Assembly: GCF_002105535.1 (NCBI RefSeq)
Contig: NZ_CP015848.1
Coordinates: forward strand, 2,470,624 to 2,534,623
Direction: 5' to 3'
Length of the DNA: 64,000 nt
DNA from: Magnetospirillum sp. ME-1
GTDB lineage: Bacteria > Pseudomonadota > Alphaproteobacteria > Rhodospirillales > Magnetospirillaceae
Below the pieces are notes generated by a model. It was not told where the DNA came from. It saw only the letters and a program-made list of their open reading frames with translations, and ran no database searches. The translations under genes and the position numbers were made by a program. Shown in pieces: positions 46,570 to 56,445 of the stretch. Positions within the stretch are counted from its first letter, which is position 1; every line of letters starts with the position of its first letter.

Positions 46570-46592
46570 CCGCGTATCAGAGGAGAACAGCC

Positions 46593-48422
46593 TTGCGCGA
46601 CAGGCTCCTCCCGGCAGTGATGCTGGCGATCATGGCAGCCACCTCCCCGGCCCTGGCGGGCGAAACCGCCAAGACGGAGAAGGTGCGAATCGCCGCCGCC
46701 GATGGCGCCCAGACGGCGGCCATCCTGCCCGGCTCCAATCGTGAAGCCCGTGTCGCACCCCTGCCCAAGCCCCTTTCCGCCGCCGATGCCGAGCTCTACA
46801 AGCGGGTGATGGCGCTGCAGGCCTCGGGCCAGCTGGCCGCCGCCGACCGCGAGCTGGGCAGAATCGGCGACGAATTGCTGAAGGGCCACGTGCTGGCCAA
46901 CCGCCTGCTGGCGCCCGGCGCCAAGCCCAAGTTCCAGGAAATCCGCGCCTGGCTGTCCGAATACGCCGACCTGCCCCAGGCCGAGGCGATCCACAGGCTG
47001 GCCAAGGGCGTCAAGGGGGGCAAGGGCGTCGGCGCGCTGCGCGCCCCGACCAAGGGCGGGCTGAAGGGCACCGGCATCGAGTTCGAGGCCGACGGCGCCA
47101 CCTGGGAAGAGGTGGCCTACGACGTGGAAGCCTCGCCGGCCAAGGTCAAGACCTTCAAGGCCAAGCTGCGCCAGGCGCTGCGCGACGAGGAGCCGGCCCG
47201 CGTCGAGGCCATGATGGCGTCGGCTGAGGCCCAGGCCATGGCCGCCCTGGATTTCGACCGCATGCGCCTGATGGTCGCCGCCGATCATTTCGCCGGCGGC
47301 CGCGACGAACCCGCCGCCAGTCTGGCCGGCCTCTCCGCCGAGCGCTCGGGCGAGCAATTGCCCGCCGCCCACTGGATCGCCGGCCTGGCCCAGTGGCGCC
47401 TGGGCAAGCCCGAACTGGCGCGCCGCCACTTCGAGGAAGTGGCCAAGTTCGCCGATGGCCAGGACTGGCTGTCCGCCGCCGGCGCCTTCTGGGCGGCGCG
47501 GGCCAATCTGGTCACCCGGCGTCCCGAGGCGGTCAATCACTGGCTGGAACTGGCCGCCACCTCGCAACGGTCCTATTACGGCCTGCTGGCCCGCGCCGGA
47601 CTGGGCCATGACAACCAGTTTTCCTGGGAAGTTCCGCCCTTCACCGAGGGCGACGCCGACCTCCTGATGCGCATTCCGGGCGCGCGGCGGGCTCTCGGCC
47701 TGCTGCAGCTGGGCGACCGCACCGGGGCCGAGGACGAGTTGCGCAAGCTCTATCCCAATGCCGGCAAGGGCGTGCGCCAGTCCATGCTGGTCCTGGCCTA
47801 TGCCGGCCAGATGCCCGCTTTGGCGGTGCGCCTGGGCGGCTCGCTGCCGCGCGAGAACGGCCGCGTCCACGACGCCGCCGCCTTCCCGGTGCCCGACTGG
47901 ACGCCCAAGGGCGGCTGGCAGGTGGACAAGGCCCTGGTTTTCGCCCTGGTCCGCCAGGAATCCTCGTTCAATCCCAATGCCCGCTCGGGCGCCGGCGCCG
48001 CCGGTCTGATGCAGCTGATGCCCGCCACCGCCGCCGCCGTCGGCGGCCGGGATGCGCGCAACCGCCTGCTCGACCCCGAGCATAATCTGGGCCTGGGCCA
48101 ACGCTACGTCGCCAAGCTGCTGGACGAGCAGCCGGTCAACGGCAACCTGCTGCTGATGGCCGCCGCCTATAATGCCGGCCCCGGCAATCTGGGCCGCTGG
48201 CTCGCCAACATCCGCCACAACGACGATCCGCTGCTGCTGACCGAAAGCCTGCCGTCCAGGGAAACCCGTTCCTTCGTGCAGCGGGTGATGACCAGCTACT
48301 GGATCTACCAGAGCCGCCTGGGCCAGCAATCGGACACCCTGGAAGCGGTGGCGTCGGGCGAATGGCCGCTCTATTCCGGCCAGGACCCGGTACAGCCCAA
48401 GCCCCGCAAGGCAAGCCGCTGA
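46593..48422 (+). CDS. Soluble lytic murein transglycosylase
   Basis: 609 residues. TTG 46593 is chosen: AGGAG lies 7 bp upstream and it starts a signal peptide (RDRLLPAVMLAIMAATSPALA). Middle region is a long Ala-rich alpha-superhelix (about 50-430) as in Slt70. The SLT catalytic domain is near 455-590: ALVRQESSFNPNARSGAGAAGLMQLMPATAAAVG with catalytic Glu, then AAAYNAGPGNLGRWL. Cleaves peptidoglycan to 1,6-anhydro-muropeptides in the periplasm. Confidence 0.93.
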   Translation: MRDRLLPAVMLAIMAATSPALAGETAKTEKVRIAAADGAQTAAILPGSNREARVAPLPKPLSAADAELYKRVMALQASGQLAAADRELGRIGDELLKGHVLANRLLAPGAKPKFQEIRAWLSEYADLPQAEAIHRLAKGVKGGKGVGALRAPTKGGLKGTGIEFEADGATWEEVAYDVEASPAKVKTFKAKLRQALRDEEPARVEAMMASAEAQAMAALDFDRMRLMVAADHFAGGRDEPAASLAGLSAERSGEQLPAAHWIAGLAQWRLGKPELARRHFEEVAKFADGQDWLSAAGAFWAARANLVTRRPEAVNHWLELAATSQRSYYGLLARAGLGHDNQFSWEVPPFTEGDADLLMRIPGARRALGLLQLGDRTGAEDELRKLYPNAGKGVRQSMLVLAYAGQMPALAVRLGGSLPRENGRVHDAAAFPVPDWTPKGGWQVDKALVFALVRQESSFNPNARSGAGAAGLMQLMPATAAAVGGRDARNRLLDPEHNLGLGQRYVAKLLDEQPVNGNLLLMAAAYNAGPGNLGRWLANIRHNDDPLLLTESLPSRETRSFVQRVMTSYWIYQSRLGQQSDTLEAVASGEWPLYSGQDPVQPKPRKASR

Positions 48423-48474
48423 GTCGTTCCCAGCCCGGCTTGACTTGGGCGGGTGGCGCGGCCACCCTTTTCCC

Positions 48475-48906
48475 ATGACTCTCGTTCACGGCACCTGCGT
48501 GGCCATAGCGGGCCGCGGCGTTCTCCTGCGCGGTCCATCGGGAAGCGGCAAGTCGGATCTGGCGCTGCGGCTGATCGACGGCGGCGCCCTGCTGGTGGCC
48601 GACGACCAGACCCGGCTGGAGCGCGACGGCGGCACGCTGCTGGCCAGCCCGCCCGCCACCATCGCCGGCATGATCGAGGCGCGCGGCCTGGGACTGGTCC
48701 GTTTGCCCCATCTGGCGCGGGTGCCGCTGGTTCTGCTGATCGATCTCGTCCGCCCATCCGAGGTGGAGCGGCTGCCCGAGGCGAACACCTTGGAATTGCT
48801 GGGATTGCCCGTCCGCCACCTGCGTCTGGCCCCCTTCGAGGCGTCGGCGGCGGCGAAGGTTCGCCTTGCGATGGGCGCCTCGACGCGAGATATAATGCCG
48901 CCGTGA
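48475..48906 (+). CDS. hprK: HPr kinase/phosphorylase, short alphaproteobacterial form
   Basis: 143 residues: only the C-terminal kinase domain, as usual in alphaproteobacteria. Walker A LLRGPSGSGKSDLALRLID, a central GGALLVADDQTRLE, then LELLGLPVRHLRLAPFEA. Phosphorylates HPr on Ser. Stop overlaps rapZ start (TGATG/ATGA). It begins the hprK-rapZ-EIIA-HPr-EI set. Confidence 0.92.
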   Translation: MTLVHGTCVAIAGRGVLLRGPSGSGKSDLALRLIDGGALLVADDQTRLERDGGTLLASPPATIAGMIEARGLGLVRLPHLARVPLVLLIDLVRPSEVERLPEANTLELLGLPVRHLRLAPFEASAAAKVRLAMGASTRDIMPP

Positions 48907-49850
48907 TGAGCGACCTGCACTCCAGCCCGACGGATTCGAACCCGGCCAGCCCCGATGGCGGCGACAGCCGTGTGGTGCCCGATGGCGGCGACAGCCGCGT
49001 GGTGATCGTCACCGGCATGTCCGGGGCGGGCAAGACCATGGCCTTGAAGGCGCTGGAGGACATGGGCTGGGAGGCGGTGGACAACCTGCCCCTTTCGCTG
49101 GCGGCCAGTCTGGTGCGTCCGGGCGAGCGCATGGCGCGTCCCCTGGCGCTGGGGGTCGATATCCGCACCCGCGATTTCGGGGTCGAGCCGGTGCTGGCGG
49201 CGCTGGACCGCCTGATGGGCGAAAGCGGGGTGAACGTGCGGCTGCTGTTCCTCGATTGCGAGGACGACGTGCTGTGCCGCCGCTTCACCGAGACGCGCCG
49301 CCGCCATCCCATGGCGGTGGACCGGCCGCTCCTGGACGGCATCCGCCACGAACGCGCCCTGGTCTCGCCGCTGCGCTCTCGCGCCGACGTGATGATCGAC
49401 ACAACCAACCAGCCCCCGGCCGAGTTCAAGCGGGTGCTGGCCGGGCATTTCGGGCTGGAAAGCGTCGGCGGCCTGGTGGTGTTCGTCACCTCGTTTGCCT
49501 ATCGCAACGGCCTGCCGCGCGAGGCCGATCTGGTGTTCGACGCCCGCTTCCTGGCCAATCCCCATTACGTGCCCGAGCTGAAGCCGCTGACGGGGCGCGA
49601 CAGGGCGGTGGCCGATTACGTGGCCGCCGATCCGGCCTTCCAGCCGTTTCTCGATTCGCTCACCCGCCTGCTGGAGCCGCTGCTGCCGCGCTTCGCCGCC
49701 GAGGGCAAGAGCTACCTCACCATCGCCATCGGCTGCACCGGCGGCCGTCACCGTTCCGTCGCCACCGCCGAGCGCCTTGCCGAATGGATGAAGCGCCGCG
49801 GCGAGCAGGTCGAGCTTCGCCATCGCGAACTCGACGAAGGAAGTTCATGA
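48906..49850 (+). CDS. rapZ: RNase adapter protein RapZ
   Basis: 314 residues. P-loop VIVTGMSGAGKTMALKALEDMGWEAVDNLP, then LFLDCEDDVLCRRFTETRRRHPM, and the C-terminal IAIGCTGGRHRSVATAERLAEWM that binds RNA or glucosamine-6-phosphate in E. coli. The N-terminus contains an exact-frame 27-bp tandem duplication that repeats PDGGDSRVV just before the P-loop. In E. coli RapZ guides GlmZ decay; here its place among PTS genes is the usual alphaproteobacterial order. Confidence 0.93.
   Translation: MSDLHSSPTDSNPASPDGGDSRVVPDGGDSRVVIVTGMSGAGKTMALKALEDMGWEAVDNLPLSLAASLVRPGERMARPLALGVDIRTRDFGVEPVLAALDRLMGESGVNVRLLFLDCEDDVLCRRFTETRRRHPMAVDRPLLDGIRHERALVSPLRSRADVMIDTTNQPPAEFKRVLAGHFGLESVGGLVVFVTSFAYRNGLPREADLVFDARFLANPHYVPELKPLTGRDRAVADYVAADPAFQPFLDSLTRLLEPLLPRFAAEGKSYLTIAIGCTGGRHRSVATAERLAEWMKRRGEQVELRHRELDEGSS
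48951..49004 (+). repeat. 27-bp tandem duplication inside rapZ
   Basis: Two copies of CCCGATGGCGGCGACAGCC+GYGTGGTG, 48951-48977 and 48978-49004, differing at one base (GTGTGGTG vs GCGTGGTG). In frame, nine residues each. Confidence 0.9.
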
Positions 49851-49920
49851 TGTCACTGTGCAAGACGCGGGGGATCGGGGCCGGGGGAACCGGCTTGTCA
49901 CCCGCCCAAGGGGGATTGAG

Positions 49921-50328
49921 ATGATCGGACTGGTACTCGTCACCCACGGCCGGCTCGCCGACGAACTCGTCGCCGCGCTCGAGCACGTGGTCGGGCCGCA
50001 GCCCAATGTCGCGGCGGTATGCATCGGCCCCGACGACGACATGGAGCAGCGCCGCAACGACATTCTGGCCAGCGTGGCCCGCTGTGACGACGGGTCCGGC
50101 GTGGTGGTGCTGACCGACATGTTCGGCGGCACGCCTTCGAACCTGGCCATCTCCATCATGGACAAGGCCAAGGTCGAGGTGATCGCCGGCGTCAACCTGC
50201 CCATGCTGATCAAGCTGGCCAGCGTGCGCCATTCCGAGCCCCTGGCCGACGCCGTCGCCAGCGCCCAGGAGGCCGGGCGCAAATACATCAACGTCGCTTC
50301 CAAGCTGCTGACCCAGGATCGCAAGTGA
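49921..50328 (+). CDS. PTS mannose/fructose-type EIIA
   Basis: 135 residues from ATG 49921, GGGGGATTGAG upstream. ManX/AgaF-type EIIA with phospho-His in LVLVTHGRLADELVAALEHVVG and LTDMFGGTPSNLAISIM. No EIIB or EIIC follows, so it is a regulatory, non-transport EIIA. Its stop overlaps the HPr start. Confidence 0.93.
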   Translation: MIGLVLVTHGRLADELVAALEHVVGPQPNVAAVCIGPDDDMEQRRNDILASVARCDDGSGVVVLTDMFGGTPSNLAISIMDKAKVEVIAGVNLPMLIKLASVRHSEPLADAVASAQEAGRKYINVASKLLTQDRK

Positions 50329-50621
50329 TGTCGGACGTGACCCATACCGGCGGCGAACTGGTCCGTACCGCCGCCATCACCAACCAGCGCGGCCTGCACG
50401 CCCGGGCCGCCGCCAAGTTCGTCAAGCTGGCCGCCACCTTCGACGCCCAGATCACCGTCGGCCATCGCGGCACCGAGGTGTCGGGGCTGTCCATCATGGG
50501 CCTGATGATGCTGGCCGCGGCACCGGGTTGCTCCATCGAGCTCAAGGTAAGCGGTGCCCAGGCCTCCGAAGCCATGGAGGCCCTGTTCGACCTGGTCGAC
50601 CGCAAGTTCGACGAAGACTGA
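50328..50621 (+). CDS. ptsH: Phosphocarrier protein HPr
   Basis: 97 residues. His phosphorylation site NQRGLHARAAAKFV and regulatory Ser region SGLSIMGLMMLAAAPG, matching the HprK in this cluster. Relays phosphate from EI to EIIA. ATG 50328 overlaps the EIIA stop; EI starts 10 bp after its end. Confidence 0.95.
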   Translation: MSDVTHTGGELVRTAAITNQRGLHARAAAKFVKLAATFDAQITVGHRGTEVSGLSIMGLMMLAAAPGCSIELKVSGAQASEAMEALFDLVDRKFDED

Positions 50622-50631
50622 CGCCAAGTCC

Positions 50632-52452
50632 ATGACGACGCGCAGGGGGGGCACGGCGGACGGACGAGGCAGGGCGGGAAGCCACCCGACCGGCACGTCC
50701 GGCGGCGAGCCCGGCGGAGAGGTCGTCCGCGACGGCCTGGGCGTGTCGCGCGGCATCGCCATCGGCACCCTTTACCTGCACGATTCCGGCACCATCGCGG
50801 TGCCCGAGCTGCGCATCGCCGCCAACCGGCTGGACGCCGAATGCACCCGCTTCGCCGAGGCCGCCGCCAATGCCGGCCGTCAGGTGGAGCAGTTGCAGGA
50901 CAAGGCGGGACGCCTTGGGGGCGCCGCCGGCGAGGAGCTGGGCTACCTGCTGGACGCCTACCGCCAGATGCTGCACGGCTCGCGCCTGTTGAGGGGCGTG
51001 GAAAGCCGCATCCGCACCGAGCGCATCAACGCCGAGGCCGCCGTCCAGCAGGAGATCAACGAGATCGTCCGCGGCTTCGAGGCCATGGAGGATCCCTACC
51101 TCGCCGCCCGCGTCGCCGACATCAAGGATATCGGGCGGCGCCTGCTGCGCGCGCTGACCAACACCGTCTACCGTCCCTTCACCGCCCTGCCCAGAAACGC
51201 GGTGATCGTCGCCGAGGAGATGACCCCGGCCGACACCGCCCTGCTCGACCCCGCTTTGGTGGCCGGCCTGGCCGCCTCGGTGGGCGGCAGCGAAAGCCAC
51301 ACCGCCATCATGGCCCGCTCGCTGGGTCTGCCCGCGGTGCTGGGCATCGCCGATCTGCTGACCGGAGTAAAGGGCGGCGAGACGGTCATCATCGACGGCT
51401 CCAACGGCCTGGTGGTGATCAATCCCCTGGCCGAGACCCAGGCCTTCTACCGCAAGGAACGCGCCGCCTTCCTGAAGGCGCGCCGCGTGCTGGCCCGGCT
51501 CAAGGACGTGCCCGCGATCACCCGCGACGGCGGACGCATCGGCCTGCAGGCCAACATGGAACTGCCCAACGAAGTGGCGGCCGTACTGGATTCGGGGGCC
51601 GAGGGCATCGGCCTGCTGCGCAGCGAGTTCCTGTTCATGAACCGCGACGACGTGCCCAGCGAGGACGAGCAGTACCGCATCCTTCGGGATGTCATCGAGC
51701 GCATGGGCGGGCGGACCGTCACGGTGCGCACCTTCGACGCCGGCGGCGACAAGCTGGCCCCGGCCTTGGGCTGCACCATCGGCCCCAATCCCTCGCTGGG
51801 CCTGCGCGCCATCCGCTTAGGCCTCGCCCGCCAGGATCTGCTGGAGGCCCAGCTGGCCGCCATCCTGCGCGCCGCGATCCATGGCCCGGTGCGCATCCTG
51901 ATCCCCATGATCGCCACCGTGGGCGAGTTGCGCGCCACCCGCGAGGTGATGAACCGGGTGGTGCGCCGCCTGCGCAAGGCCAAGGTGCCGCTGCCCGACA
52001 CCCTGCCGCCGCTGGGCGCCATGATCGAGATCCCCGGCGCGGCGCTGTCGGCGGATTCCATCGCCTGGCACGCCGATTTCTTCGCCATCGGCACCAACGA
52101 CCTGGTGCAGTACACCCTGGCCATCGACCGCGCCGACGAGGCGGTGGCCCATCTCTACAACCCGCTGCATCCGGCGGTGCTGCGCCTGATCCAGTTCACC
52201 GCCCAGGCCGCCCAGCGGGCCAATATCCCGGTCAGCGTCTGCGGCGAGATGGCCGGCGATCCGCGCTATGCGCCCCTGCTGCTGGGGCTCGGCCTGCGCG
52301 AGTTGTCCATGACCACGTCCAATCTGCCGGTGGTGAAGAACCGCATCCGCTCCATGTCGCTGGCCGCCGCGGAAGGCCTGGCCCGCACCATCATGGAGCA
52401 GACCGATTCCGGCAAGATCGGCCAGCTGCTCGACGAATTCGAAAGCCGCTGA
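50632..52452 (+). CDS. ptsI: PTS enzyme I
   Basis: 606 residues from ATG 50632. An extra N-terminal Gly/Arg-rich tail of about 30 residues (TTRRGGTADGRGRAGSHPTG) precedes the HPr-binding domain. Phospho-His in GGSESHTAIMARSLGLPAVLG; PEP-binding barrel with AGGDKLAPALG, DFFAIGTNDLVQYTLAIDR and the active Cys in VSVCGEMAGDP. Starts the phosphorelay from PEP. With no sugar EIIC nearby, the pathway is likely purely regulatory. Confidence 0.95.
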   Translation: MTTRRGGTADGRGRAGSHPTGTSGGEPGGEVVRDGLGVSRGIAIGTLYLHDSGTIAVPELRIAANRLDAECTRFAEAAANAGRQVEQLQDKAGRLGGAAGEELGYLLDAYRQMLHGSRLLRGVESRIRTERINAEAAVQQEINEIVRGFEAMEDPYLAARVADIKDIGRRLLRALTNTVYRPFTALPRNAVIVAEEMTPADTALLDPALVAGLAASVGGSESHTAIMARSLGLPAVLGIADLLTGVKGGETVIIDGSNGLVVINPLAETQAFYRKERAAFLKARRVLARLKDVPAITRDGGRIGLQANMELPNEVAAVLDSGAEGIGLLRSEFLFMNRDDVPSEDEQYRILRDVIERMGGRTVTVRTFDAGGDKLAPALGCTIGPNPSLGLRAIRLGLARQDLLEAQLAAILRAAIHGPVRILIPMIATVGELRATREVMNRVVRRLRKAKVPLPDTLPPLGAMIEIPGAALSADSIAWHADFFAIGTNDLVQYTLAIDRADEAVAHLYNPLHPAVLRLIQFTAQAAQRANIPVSVCGEMAGDPRYAPLLLGLGLRELSMTTSNLPVVKNRIRSMSLAAAEGLARTIMEQTDSGKIGQLLDEFESR

Positions 52453-52471
52453 AGCTTAAGGGGGAACCGTC

Positions 52472-52885
52472 ATGCGCGTCCTGTTCGCCGCCTTCCTGGC
52501 CCTGCTGGGGATGGCGCCCGCCGCTTTCGCCCAGAACGCCTATCCGTCCGTGGAACTGCTCTCCACCGCCACCACGGTGATGGGCGAACCCATCCGCTAT
52601 CCCGACAGCGGCCCGGCCCGGGTGACCTCCACCATCGTCACCCTGGGGCCGCATTCCGAGGCGGCGCTCCACCTGCACCCCGCCCCCATGTACGCCTACA
52701 TCCTGGAAGGCGAGGTGGTGGTGGATTACGGCCCCCACGGCCGGCGCACCTTCACCCAGGGCCAGGCCCTGATGGAAACCATGGCCGTGCCGCACAAGGG
52801 GCTGAACCTCACCGACCGGCCGGTGCGCATCCTCTGCGTCTTCATGGGCGCCGAGGGGACGGCCAATGTCAGCCTGGTGAAGTAG
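52472..52885 (+). CDS. Secreted cupin-domain protein
   Basis: 137 residues; GGGGGAACC before ATG 52472. Signal peptide MRVLFAAFLALLGMAPAAFA, then one cupin barrel with metal-ligand motif GPHSEAALHLHPAPMYAYILEGEVVV (HxH...E) and a late AVPHKGLNL (second-motif His). Periplasmic. No enzyme class can be assigned. Only 19 bp after ptsI, but a role in PTS is unlikely. It converges with the AAA ATPase gene. Confidence 0.85.
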   Translation: MRVLFAAFLALLGMAPAAFAQNAYPSVELLSTATTVMGEPIRYPDSGPARVTSTIVTLGPHSEAALHLHPAPMYAYILEGEVVVDYGPHGRRTFTQGQALMETMAVPHKGLNLTDRPVRILCVFMGAEGTANVSLVK

Positions 52886-52897
52886 ATTTGGTTCGGC

Positions 52898-54112
52898 TTA
52901 TGGTTTTTCAGGGCGGGGACGACGCTGAGGGACATGCTGCTCCAATTGCGGCATTTGTCTTTTCATGAAGGCGTCGAACATGGGAACGGTAAAGGCCGTT
53001 TCACCGTGGCGCATACTCCAGATCATCCCATCCTTGATCAACTGTTGCCGGGTGGTTGCCACCGCTGACGGCAGGACGCCAAGCACGGATGCGATGTCGC
53101 CGGTCTTGTGTGGCCCCGGGCCGAGTTCAGCCATGGCTCTCAGGTATTTTTGCTGAAGCGGCGTCAGTCTGTCGAAACGGACCCGAAAGAAATTCGCATC
53201 AAGGAATGCGACGATGGTATCTGTGACCGCCAGGACGTCTTGGCGCCGGATCGGACTTGCCGGGGCCGCATTCCAGACTTGGGCTCCCCACACCTGAATG
53301 AAATAGGGGTACCGGGCCGTCAGATGGAGAATTTCGGCGATGGCATCGGCATCGAGCGAGACGCCCTCGTGTTCGGCGGGCTTTACAAGCGCCCGCTTCG
53401 CGGAATCCGGGTCAAGAGGCCCGATCTCGGGATAACGGAAAAGACGCTCCGCATAAGATTTTGCATTCCCGGCCAATGCCGCTATCTGCGGCAATCCGGC
53501 ACCGACGAAATAGAACGGCAAATTGCGCTGCGATATCTCGTGGCAACTAACGACCACCGCCGCCAACTCATCCGGGGACAGATACTGGACCTCGTCGAGA
53601 AAAAGGCCGATGGCGGAATTTTTTTCCGCCGCTGCCTCGGCAACGGCGACGATAAGCGACGGAAGATCCTGCTGAAGATTGCCCGTGTCCGCGATGCCCG
53701 GCGACGGCTCAAGGCTGAACTCCATGTCACCGGCAGAAATTTTGAAGACGCCGACAAAATTGCGTACCGCCGACATTGCTGCCCGAACTTTAGCGCCCGA
53801 GGCGGCCTTTAAATCGAGAATATGCAGAATCCGCCTCAATTCCGGGACAAGAAGTCGCGGCAGCATACCTCCTTCAGGAGCTTCAATCTTCGCCGTCTGA
53901 AACCCCATATCGCCAGCAGTCTTGTATAGGCGGTTGAGGAGAACGGTCTTGCCAACGCCCCGCAATCCCAGAAGCATGAGGCCATTGGCCGGACGGCCGG
54001 CAAGGATGCGCTCCATGTCGATGGAGGCGTCCTCAAGGAGGGCATCCCGGCCCGCGAGTTCCGGAGGCTGCACGCCTGCCCCGGGATTATATGGGTTTGT
54101 GCGACGATCCAT
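52898..54112 (-). CDS. Lone AAA/Cdc6-like ATPase with winged-helix C-terminus
   Basis: 404 residues from ATG 54112; TTG 54118 is possible. AAA_16-type P-loop LLGLRGVGKTVLLNRLY near 50, Walker B IGLFLDEVQYL near 170, sensor-like FYFVGAGLPQI. A C-terminal winged helix about 315-385 (LTPLQQKYLRAMAELGPGPHKTGDIASVLGV). Resembles a widespread bacterial ATPase type of unknown job, related to archaeal Orc/Cdc6-like and STAND proteins. Base composition is clearly lower in GC than its neighbours and its flanks are AT-rich, which suggests horizontal gain. No toxin, nuclease or transposase partner is adjacent. Confidence 0.8.
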   Translation of the reverse strand: MDRRTNPYNPGAGVQPPELAGRDALLEDASIDMERILAGRPANGLMLLGLRGVGKTVLLNRLYKTAGDMGFQTAKIEAPEGGMLPRLLVPELRRILHILDLKAASGAKVRAAMSAVRNFVGVFKISAGDMEFSLEPSPGIADTGNLQQDLPSLIVAVAEAAAEKNSAIGLFLDEVQYLSPDELAAVVVSCHEISQRNLPFYFVGAGLPQIAALAGNAKSYAERLFRYPEIGPLDPDSAKRALVKPAEHEGVSLDADAIAEILHLTARYPYFIQVWGAQVWNAAPASPIRRQDVLAVTDTIVAFLDANFFRVRFDRLTPLQQKYLRAMAELGPGPHKTGDIASVLGVLPSAVATTRQQLIKDGMIWSMRHGETAFTVPMFDAFMKRQMPQLEQHVPQRRPRPEKP

Positions 54113-54192
54113 GCGCAAATCATAGCAAGATTATTGGAATTAGCAAACTAGCCGTTAAATTCATTAAACTACGCTTTGAGCCCCATACCCAC

Positions 54193-54211
54193 ATAAAGAT
54201 ATCTTTATATC
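54193..54211. promoter_or_regulatory. Palindromic operator-like site before ahcY
   Basis: ATAAAGATATCTTTAT is a perfect 16-bp palindrome (54193-54208), overlapping GATAT-CTTT-ATATC (54198-54211). It stands in an AT-rich leader 70 bp before the ahcY ATG. ArsR-type SahR regulators control ahcY and other methionine-cycle genes in proteobacteria through palindromic sites; the match to that regulator is inference. Confidence 0.5.
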
Positions 54212-54280
54212 ATATTGCGTTTTGGCCCAAGGCCTGCTACACAGGCCCTAGCTGGAAAACCACGTGTTATAGGGACCGCC

Positions 54281-55681
<1,401 letters not shown>

Positions 55682-55704
55682 ACTGCGAATACCGTAAACC
55701 GGCG

Positions 55705-55738
55705 AAGCCCCCTTCCGGCGACGGGAGGGGGCTTTTTC
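55705..55738 (+). terminator. Intrinsic terminator of ahcY
   Basis: AAGCCCCCTTCC and GGGAGGGGGCTT (one mismatch) with TTTTTCTT, 24 bp after the stop. Confidence 0.9.
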
Positions 55739-55752
55739 TTGGAGGCAACCCC

Positions 55753-56400
55753 ATGTGCACCTGTGGAAAATCCGGCCCCAGCCGCCGCCGCCTGCTGACC
55801 GGCATGGCGGCCCTGGCGGCCTTCGGCTCGCTCCGTCCGGCCTCGGCCATGGCGCCCAGGGGCGGAAGCCTGAACAGGAGCGACGGCGAGGTCATGGTCA
55901 ACGGCCGCCCCGCCCGGACGGGCAGCGCCATCGCCGCCGGTGACAGGGTCGCCGCCGGGCCCAATGGCACGGCGGTGTTCACCCTGGGCGACGACGCCTT
56001 CCTGCTGCGCGCCGAAAGCACGGTGACCGTCTCCGACGGCCCGGACGGGCGCCGGATCGACCTGGAGAGCGGCCGCCTGCTGTCGGTATTCGGCCCCAAG
56101 GTCATCACCTTGAAGACGCCCCACGCCAATGTGGGCATCCGCGGCACCGCCGCCTATCTGGAAGCCCGCCCGGCGGCCACCGACATCTGCGTGTGCTACG
56201 GCCACGCCGTGCTGAGCCCCGACGCCGCCCCCGACAAGGCCGAAGAGGTCCGCACCCGCCACCACGACGCGCCGCGCCGCATCTTCGGCCCCGGCCGCCA
56301 GCCGGCCATCGAGCCCTACATGGTCACCAACCACACCGACGAGGAGCTGGTGATGCTGGAAGCCCTGGTGGGCCGGGTGCCGCCGTTCGTGACGAGGTAA
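55753..56400 (+). CDS. FecR-domain protein with Tat signal
   Basis: 215 residues. The N-terminus MCTCGKSGPSRRRLLTGMAALAAFG has a twin-arginine motif SRRRLLTG and two early Cys. The FecR-like beta domain has GTAVFTLGDDAFLLRAESTVTV, IDLESGRLLSVFGPKVITLKTPHANVGIRGTAAYLEA (strong FecR signature), then DICVCYG. Unlike true FecR there is no receptor or sigma factor beside it. Predicted periplasmic. Function unknown. Confidence 0.83.
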   Translation: MCTCGKSGPSRRRLLTGMAALAAFGSLRPASAMAPRGGSLNRSDGEVMVNGRPARTGSAIAAGDRVAAGPNGTAVFTLGDDAFLLRAESTVTVSDGPDGRRIDLESGRLLSVFGPKVITLKTPHANVGIRGTAAYLEARPAATDICVCYGHAVLSPDAAPDKAEEVRTRHHDAPRRIFGPGRQPAIEPYMVTNHTDEELVMLEALVGRVPPFVTR

Positions 56401-56445
56401 CACCCCCCTTGCCCCTAAGCCCGCTTGGCCCCAAACTCTGGCCCC

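Noticed and set aside
54113-54280. Possible SAH riboswitch in the ahcY leader
   Set aside because: I could not find the conserved SAH aptamer pairing pattern; the clear signal is a palindromic protein-type operator.
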